NCBI GenBank assembly: GCA_003176075.1
Contig: PSRN01000063.1
Span: forward strand, 1 to 20,355
Source of the DNA: Bdellovibrio sp.
Lineage (GTDB): Bacteria; Bdellovibrionota; Bdellovibrionia; Bdellovibrionales; Bdellovibrionaceae
Direction of reading: 5' to 3'
Length of the DNA: 20,355 bases
Shown: in pieces, positions 14,905 through 20,355 of the stretch
Layout: the number at the start of each line of letters is the position of its first letter
Numbering within the stretch: the stretch's first letter is position 1
Made by a program: the position numbers and the translations under genes
Notes under the pieces: model-generated
Databases searched by the model: none
What the model saw: the letters and a program-made list of their open reading frames with translations, nothing else
What the model was told of the DNA's origin: nothing

Positions 14905-15059
14905 AGGACGTTCTCCTTCTTCAAAATGTTTCAATCGCTTCCGGGAGGGTCCTAAGCGAACGCCAAACGCGAGTCAAAGGTTCCAGGTACTTTTTGCGGG
15001 TCACACCGAGTCAACTCAAACTTCCAGTTCCTAACCAGGAAAATGTCAGGGTTAGCGGT

Positions 15060-18000
15060 TCAGACATTGCAGATAGCCTGAAGGATCTCATCGGCATATA
15101 GGGCAACTGATTTGCGGTTGATTCCTGAAATTTCAAGCAGTTCCGATTTTGAACGGGGTTTGCGCTCGCAGATGGCCAAGAGCGCCTTGTCCGTCAAGAT
15201 TCGAAAAGCTGGAATCCCGTTTTGCCTTGCCTGCCCAAGCCGCCATTCACGTAAGCGTTCGAACCACACCCCAGACGGTCCCATCCCGGCCGTTCCACCC
15301 GCGAAAGAGGTTTTCGAGTTCTTCCTTGGATTCCGGCGCTTCCTCCGCCGTTTTTCGGAGGCGGCCGAAGTGCTTGAGGCTATCTCAAGCGCCTCAATTT
15401 CGCGTGCCGAAGGTAGCGCTCTCGAAAGTGACAGTCTTCGATAGGTGATGCTTTGACCGTCCTTTTCAAAAGTGGCCTCATTGGAGTCGAGCCAACCCGC
15501 CCGTTCAAGCAGGGTTACCAAGTTTTCAAAATCGCGCCGAGGAAAAGAAGCTCCCGAGTCGGGACCCGAGCCGGAAGCCGATTGAGCAACCGCCTGAAAG
15601 AGTCTTCCGGCTGCAAGGCTGCGTTCGCGTTCCAGGACGGCGAGCATTTTTCCAATAACCCTCTTTTCTTCGGGCGAAAGGAGGCGTTTCTTAGTGAGGG
15701 AGTCGGATTTCGCTGGCTTACAGATGTCACAAACTCCGCAAGGTTTGCCGGCGTCAGTTTGATCGCCAAAGTGGGAAACGAGATAAACCATCCGGCACTT
15801 ACCCCAACTGGTAAAGGCGGACATTTGTTTGAGTTGCTTGCGCTTTTGGTCCCGTTGCGATCGATAGGGCTTCTCCCATTGATGTGACCCGCGAACCATG
15901 TTTTCGTCGGGGTCAATGATGACTCCACGATGGACCCAGAGTTGTTCCAACGCCCGCTCGAAGGTCTCCAGGTCCATGTGCTGAAGTCTCTTGCGGACTT
16001 CGTCCTTAGGCACCTTGTGCTGGCTCAGCTCAACAAAAATCCGACGGAGACTGTCTTCATCGGGATAATTCTTTTCGAAAAAGAACTCGTGGGTCTTTTG
16101 GTCGACATACGAATGGAGCAAATAGGCTTCGGCGGGAAGCCCATCACGACCGGCGCGACCAATTTCCTGGTAGTAACCTTCGACGCTGCCGGGGAGCGCC
16201 GCATGGATGACAGTTCGAATATTGGGTTTGTCAATGCCCATCCCAAAGGCCACTGTCGCCACCATGACATCAATCTCGCCATTGAGAAATCGAGATTGCA
16301 CCTTCTCACGTTCTTGCGCTGTCATCCCCGCATGGTAAGCACCGACCTTTAAGGCCTTTGACAGGACTTCATTCAATTCATCCGTCTTTTTTCTTGTTGG
16401 GGCGTAGACAATGGCCGGCTGTTTTCCACCTCTTATCAGAATTGATAAGATGGCGTCCGACCGATCACCTGGAGCGACTTCCGCGACTTCGATTGCAATA
16501 TTGGTGCGGCGAAACCCTTGAATGACTCTCTGCTCGTCGCGTAACCCCAACTGCCGGCAAATGTCCTCTTGAACAATGGGTGTGGCGGTCGCGGTCAGAG
16601 CGATGACCGGCGCTGGCCGAAGTTTTTCCAGCCGTTCACCCAAAATTCGATAATCGGGTCTGAAATCATGTCCCCATTGGGAAATGCAGTGCGCTTCATC
16701 GACCGCGATCAGATTTGGCTGGCACTTCTGCAAGAATTCCGGAAAGCCCGGCACCGACAAACGCTCAGGCGCGATGAATAAGAAATCCAGGTCTCCCGCC
16801 AAGTAACTCTGACATACCCGTCTTGAGTCATCTCGGCTCCGGCCCGAATGAATTCGCTCAGCTGAAAGTCCAAGCCGCTTGAGTTTGTCCACCTGATCTT
16901 CAATCAGGGCCACAAGCGGGCTGACCACCAAACATTTTCCGCCGCGTGCTATTCCAGGAATTTGATAGCATACGGACTTGCCCGCGCCCGTGGGCATCAC
17001 CAGTAGCGCATCCTTCCCGTCGGTCACACTCCGGCAGACCGCTTCCTGACCGGCTCGAAACGACTCCAGTCGAAATTCATTTTTGAGGAGCATGTGAAGA
17101 TCACGTGACGAAGTGGGGCCGCGCTTTTGTCGAATCGGGGGGGTCTTACCTGGCAATTCCTGCGGTAATTCTCGCGGTGCCGGCGAATTTGCAGGTGAAG
17201 GAGTTGCCAAATTTGAAGGACGCGCCAAACCTGCAATTTCCGAGACGAGCCTGGAAACCTCGATCTCGAGTTCATTCATAAACGCCTTAAGGGAATTTCT
17301 ACCGTCCTGAATCTCAGCAAGTTTTTTTTCCCAGCGCGCGGTCAGCTCCGGGCTCTTTACGCTCCCATGAACAGTCGCGACCAGTCGATGGCCAAGAGGC
17401 GTTGCAACCAGGGCCTTTTCTTTTCGGGAGATATAATTTCGCGTCAGTAAAGTCTCAATGATGTTCGCACGCGTCGCCGGTGTGCCGATTCCGCTGCCTC
17501 TCATGATCTCAGCAAGTTCCCGGTCTTCGAGATCACGGCCGGCGGTTTCCATGCCAGTAAGCAAGGTTGCTTCCGTGAGATGCGGCGGCGGCTCCGTGCG
17601 CTTTTGGCGGGAATTCACACCAAGAACTTCAACAGGGTTGCCAGGCTCCAAACCCGCCGGAAGATCGGGTTCCTGCGCGACCGCTCTGCCTCGAATATCG
17701 AGCTTCTTCCAGCCTTGTTCGACAACCGCGGTGCCTTGGGTTTTAAACAGATCAAGCCCGCCAATTTCCGTGATGATCGTTGTCACTCGGGTAATGTATT
17801 CCCCGCTCCATGCCATAAGGAGGCGCCGGCAAAGAAGGTCAAAAACCCTCTGCTCATCGGCGGTCATGCGAATGTTTGGCAACGACTTGGCGATTGGAAT
17901 TATGGCATGGTGATCCGTGATCTTAGAATCGTCGACGAACCGCTTGCCGAGCGGGGATCGGCCGGCGGAAGGGTCGATCAGACCTTCATAGGGCGATCGA

Positions 18001-19046
18001 ACGACGTCCACGATTGCAGGCAGGGTCTTCGCAATGGTCTGGGAAAGGTGGCGGCTGTCAGTTCTTGGATAGCTGATTACTTTGTGCCGCTCATAAAGAG
18101 TCTGCGCCAAATCAAGGGTCCGGGTCGCGGAAAATCCAAAGAGGCGATTGCAATGGCGTTGGAGTTCGGTCAGGTCATACAACAGCGGAGAGGGCTGTTT
18201 AACTGTCTTTCCATCAACGGTGCCAACCTGAGCCTCGGCGGGGGCGGCGCGCATTCGCGCCAAAAGCGGCTCAATTTTCTCTGGATTTATCGGAAGCCGT
18301 TTCTCCTTGGCACTGACTTGAGAATTTGAAAGTTCGGCCTTTTCCCCCAGATATACGCCTTCGTACTGACCGCCCGACGCCTGGAACCGGGCTTCAATAA
18401 CGACATAATCTTCCGGTACAAAATTTTGGATTTTGAGATCGCGATCGACAACCATTGCAAGGGTCGGTGTTTGCACCCGCCCCACGAAAAGTTGTTCACT
18501 TGTCTTCAAGGCATATGCGCGAGAGAGATTCATCCCGATCAGCCAGTCGGCCCGACTGCGAGCCCTCGCCGCGTCAGCCAGGGAATCATAAGCGGAGGCA
18601 TCCTTAAGCGTCCGAAGGCCCGCGTTGATTGCATCACCGGTAAGAGAAGAGATCCACAAGCGTTTGACTGGTTTGCGACAATTTGCCAGCTCATAGATAT
18701 AGCGAAAGATCAGTTCGCCCTCACGACCGGCATCCGTCGCACAAATCACTTCATCGCATCGATCAAGCACCTTCCGCACGGTTTCAAATTGTGCTCTGGT
18801 TTTTTCCGCCACCACCAGCGGCCATTGCGCAGGCAACATCGGCAAGTGAGCAAAGCTCCAGGTCTTCCATGCAGCATTAATTTGATGCGGCTCGGGCAAG
18901 GTTACGAGATGCCCGATGGCCCAGGTCACCGTAAATCCTCCTCCATGCAAAAAGCCCACTCCCTGCTTAAGTGCGCCAACCGCACGTGCCAGATCACGCG
19001 CGACGGACGGCTTCTCTGCGATGATTACGGTATTTCTGACTTTCAT
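15060..19046 (-). CDS. DNA topoisomerase III - RecQ helicase fusion
   Basis: The 1328-residue chain joins two complete enzymes. Residues 1-600 form a type IA topoisomerase III: Toprim (VIIAEKPSVARDLA, then ATDAGREGELIF at 103-114), VGRVQTPTL (188-196), and active-site Tyr 326 in ISYPRTDSR. The domain ends with GSGIGTPATRANIIETL. A Pro-rich linker (about 610-645) leads to RecQ. There Walker A is MPTGAGKS (684-691), followed by DEAH (783-786), TATAT, and motif VI QEIGRAGRDG (960-969). An RQC zinc site uses Cys 1084, 1103, 1106 and 1109, and a C-terminal HRDC-like domain spans about 1261-1328. The expected activity is 3'-5' unwinding coupled to single-strand passage. ATG 19046 follows GAGAAGGAA; upstream in-frame codons overlap the response regulator and show no homology. 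Confidence 0.96.
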   Translation of the reverse strand: MKVRNTVIIAEKPSVARDLARAVGALKQGVGFLHGGGFTVTWAIGHLVTLPEPHQINAAWKTWSFAHLPMLPAQWPLVVAEKTRAQFETVRKVLDRCDEVICATDAGREGELIFRYIYELANCRKPVKRLWISSLTGDAINAGLRTLKDASAYDSLADAARARSRADWLIGMNLSRAYALKTSEQLFVGRVQTPTLAMVVDRDLKIQNFVPEDYVVIEARFQASGGQYEGVYLGEKAELSNSQVSAKEKRLPINPEKIEPLLARMRAAPAEAQVGTVDGKTVKQPSPLLYDLTELQRHCNRLFGFSATRTLDLAQTLYERHKVISYPRTDSRHLSQTIAKTLPAIVDVVRSPYEGLIDPSAGRSPLGKRFVDDSKITDHHAIIPIAKSLPNIRMTADEQRVFDLLCRRLLMAWSGEYITRVTTIITEIGGLDLFKTQGTAVVEQGWKKLDIRGRAVAQEPDLPAGLEPGNPVEVLGVNSRQKRTEPPPHLTEATLLTGMETAGRDLEDRELAEIMRGSGIGTPATRANIIETLLTRNYISRKEKALVATPLGHRLVATVHGSVKSPELTARWEKKLAEIQDGRNSLKAFMNELEIEVSRLVSEIAGLARPSNLATPSPANSPAPRELPQELPGKTPPIRQKRGPTSSRDLHMLLKNEFRLESFRAGQEAVCRSVTDGKDALLVMPTGAGKSVCYQIPGIARGGKCLVVSPLVALIEDQVDKLKRLGLSAERIHSGRSRDDSRRVCQSYLAGDLDFLFIAPERLSVPGFPEFLQKCQPNLIAVDEAHCISQWGHDFRPDYRILGERLEKLRPAPVIALTATATPIVQEDICRQLGLRDEQRVIQGFRRTNIAIEVAEVAPGDRSDAILSILIRGGKQPAIVYAPTRKKTDELNEVLSKALKVGAYHAGMTAQEREKVQSRFLNGEIDVMVATVAFGMGIDKPNIRTVIHAALPGSVEGYYQEIGRAGRDGLPAEAYLLHSYVDQKTHEFFFEKNYPDEDSLRRIFVELSQHKVPKDEVRKRLQHMDLETFERALEQLWVHRGVIIDPDENMVRGSHQWEKPYRSQRDQKRKQLKQMSAFTSWGKCRMVYLVSHFGDQTDAGKPCGVCDICKPAKSDSLTKKRLLSPEEKRVIGKMLAVLERERSLAAGRLFQAVAQSASGSGPDSGASFPRRDFENLVTLLERAGWLDSNEATFEKDGQSITYRRLSLSRALPSAREIEALEIASSTSAASEKRRRKRRNPRKNSKTSFAGGTAGMGPSGVWFERLREWRLGQARQNGIPAFRILTDKALLAICERKPRSKSELLEISGINRKSVALYADEILQAICNV

Positions 19047-19052
19047 GGGTTC

Positions 19053-19079
19053 CTTCTCAGGTTTCTCAGGTTTCTCAGG
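19053..19079 (-). repeat. 9-base tandem repeat at the ribosome site of the fusion gene
   Basis: On the coding strand, CCTGAGAAA occurs twice and then CCTGAGAAG once, the last unit supplying the AAGGA ribosome site just before ATG 19046. Three units are exact apart from one base. Copy-number change would move sequence immediately upstream of the start but would leave the last unit in place. Confidence 0.75.
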
Positions 19080-19273
19080 TTCCAACAATAGACGATTTGC
19101 CAGCGGAATTGCACTCATTGAGAAAAGCAATTGGCAGTTTAAAAGAGCCGGATCAGACAATTCTTCAATGTGTCGTATTCGACCTGCAGTATCCGAGATC
19201 AGTTCAGCGCTTGGAATGTCCATGTCAAATTTCCAGGGCTTGGCACGATAGCTGGTCAGGCAAGTAATGAACC

Positions 19274-19666
19274 CTAAGTGTCGCGCGGGTGAGGCGGCAG
19301 CCGCTCTCGCATGAGCTTTTCGATACTTCGATCGATCTCTTCCAACGTGAACGGCTTTCCCACAAAATATGGCGTTCGTACTATGGCCTCCGCAATCACC
19401 CGCAAGTTCGCTATTCCCGAAACAAGGAGAATAGGGATGTTTTCCCTTCCGCAATCTTCGACAAGGAGTCGGTAAGCCATTTTAGGGCCGTTCAACACCG
19501 GCATTTCGACGTCCAAAATAATGAAGTCAGGGAAGTGCAATGATATCAATTCAAGGCCCCGCTTGCCATTGTCCGCATATTCAACGGAATTTCCTCGATA
19601 TCTTAAATAGTCGATGAGCGGACCAGCGACTGAGTAATCGTCGTCCACAACCAAGATTTTTGCCAT
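19274..19666 (-). CDS. Single-domain (CheY-like) response regulator
   Basis: The 130-residue product is one receiver domain without an output domain. It has the acidic pair in ILVVDDDYSV (about 4-13), the phosphoacceptor Asp in FIILDVEMPVLNG (about residue 54), Ser of LLVSG in the Thr/Ser switch position, and Lys in FVGKPFTLEEI. The start is ATG 19666, with GGGGTG about 8 bases upstream; the longer frame to 19708 has an unlikely leader. It follows the histidine kinase gene by about 120 bases on the same strand, so they probably form a two-component pair. With no output domain it likely acts by protein contact. The fusion gene starts 227 bases downstream; a functional link is only positional. 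Confidence 0.93.
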   Translation of the reverse strand: MAKILVVDDDYSVAGPLIDYLRYRGNSVEYADNGKRGLELISLHFPDFIILDVEMPVLNGPKMAYRLLVEDCGRENIPILLVSGIANLRVIAEAIVRTPYFVGKPFTLEEIDRSIEKLMRERLPPHPRDT

Positions 19667-19787
19667 CTTAATACACCCCGAAACATAAGACCAAAAAATC
19701 CACGTCAAATCAAATCAGAACAAAAGAAAAATTAAATCAGAACGGAAGCCAGAGACGGAACGGAAACAAGGAAAGCGACCCTGGAAC

Positions 19788-20355
19788 CTACGAAGGGTTT
19801 TCTTTTGGGAACTCAAGTCGGAAAGTCGTACCAATGGAAGGGCCACTCTCAACATCCACGTGACCATGGAGGGCATGGGCGGCGGCCAGCACAACGCTTA
19901 AGCCGAGCCCCCACCCCGGCACACCATTGATTTCCGCGGGTTTACCGCGCTTAAAAAGCTGAAAAAGTGCTTGTTGTTCCTCGAGTGAAATTGGATTCCC
20001 TTCATTCTCAACCGAGAGCACGATGGTATCGCCGTTGCGGGTCAGTTGAATTTGGACGGGTTGGTCGTTCGCGCCGTATTTTACCGCGTTTATCGCAAGG
20101 TTCTCAAGAACTCGTCGGAGCACATCCGCCGCCCAAACTCCGACCAAATCCCCACGAGCCTCAAAGCGAAAGCGGTCCCCGTATTGCAATACAAGATCCT
20201 TAACTACTTCTGCAATTTCCACCCCAAGATCGCCTTCCCGGTAAACGAGGTTCATTGGCTGCCCGGCTCCAGCTCGGCTCGCGTCGAGAAGATTCTGAAT
20301 AATCCGGTCCGCCCGCTTTATCGCTTGAATGATCTTGTCGACAATTTCGCCGTCG
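19788..20355 (-). CDS. Sensor histidine kinase, C-terminal part (cut by window edge)
   Basis: The frame is open to the right edge and the gene continues beyond it. The visible 188 residues begin in the last part of the dimerisation helices (DKIIQAIKRADRIIQNLLDA) and contain a full HATPase_c domain. This has the N box LENLAINAVKYG, VENEGNPISLEEQQALFQLFKRG (G1/F region), the G2 box GWGLGLSVV, and the ending GTTFRLEFP. The phosphoacceptor His and any sensor domain lie outside the window. ATG 20255 is internal, since the upstream codons are clearly family-like. The response regulator follows downstream and is the likely partner. Confidence 0.95.
   Translation of the reverse strand, partial: DGEIVDKIIQAIKRADRIIQNLLDASRAGAGQPMNLVYREGDLGVEIAEVVKDLVLQYGDRFRFEARGDLVGVWAADVLRRVLENLAINAVKYGANDQPVQIQLTRNGDTIVLSVENEGNPISLEEQQALFQLFKRGKPAEINGVPGWGLGLSVVLAAAHALHGHVDVESGPSIGTTFRLEFPKENPS

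Noticed and set aside
14585..14955. Plus-strand ORFs made of long Leu or Cys runs (14632-14955 and 14585-14767)
   Set aside because: They are antisense readings of the CAG/CAA-CAAGAG repeat in the Gln-rich protein gene. That gene has a signal peptide and a good ribosome site, whereas these have neither.
17580..19091. Long plus-strand ORFs (17580-18329 and 18426-19091) as genes
   Set aside because: They lie wholly antisense to conserved topoisomerase III coding sequence and have no recognisable motif.
19047..19454. N-terminal extension of the topoisomerase-RecQ frame up to 19454
   Set aside because: The extra 136 codons overlap the response regulator gene, resemble no domain and precede the family-typical MKVRNTVIIAEKPS start, which has its own ribosome site.

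Overview
The window looks like the chromosome of a free-living or predatory member of Bdellovibrionota (Bdellovibrionia/Oligoflexia-like). This is inferred from a TIGR02147/DUF4423-family protein, a type found mainly in that group and in fibrobacters, a tmRNA gene, frequent TTG/GTG starts behind good Shine-Dalgarno sites, and many secreted proteins without obvious relatives. No rRNA, tRNA, CRISPR array, integrase or transposase is visible.

Bases 1-7750 carry a small Cys-rich secreted protein (-), an SrkA-type kinase (-), and a divergent subtilisin-like protein whose catalytic residues look lost (+). Next come an unrecognised secreted protein whose signal peptide lies in another reading frame (-), a lipoprotein (+), and a TIGR02147 protein with a long Pro-rich extension (+). 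Bases 7751-8455 hold a 358-base spacer with DnaA-box-like repeats and the tmRNA gene, whose tag reads ATNNFALAA and whose 3' CCA is not encoded.

Bases 8456-13170 look like an accessory segment beside the tmRNA, a common integration hotspot. It contains a four-helix-bundle (S23/TIGR02436) gene behind short repeats, about 0.9 kb without a credible gene, an XPB-type helicase overlapping its Bax1 (DUF790) nuclease partner, and a toxin-first RelE-like/XRE toxin-antitoxin operon with a perfect palindrome over its promoter. No att-like duplicate of the tmRNA 3' end was seen, so insertion is only inferred.

Bases 13171-20355 run leftward: a partial histidine kinase at the right edge, a single-domain response regulator, a 1328-residue fusion of DNA topoisomerase III (N-terminal) with a RecQ helicase (C-terminal, with zinc site and HRDC), and a secreted protein with a long Gln/Glu repeat tract. 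The fusion is the most notable object: it places on one chain the two activities that act as separate partners in RecQ-Top3 dissolution of recombination intermediates. It and the XPB-Bax1 pair are two distinct DNA-processing machines less than 3 kb apart.
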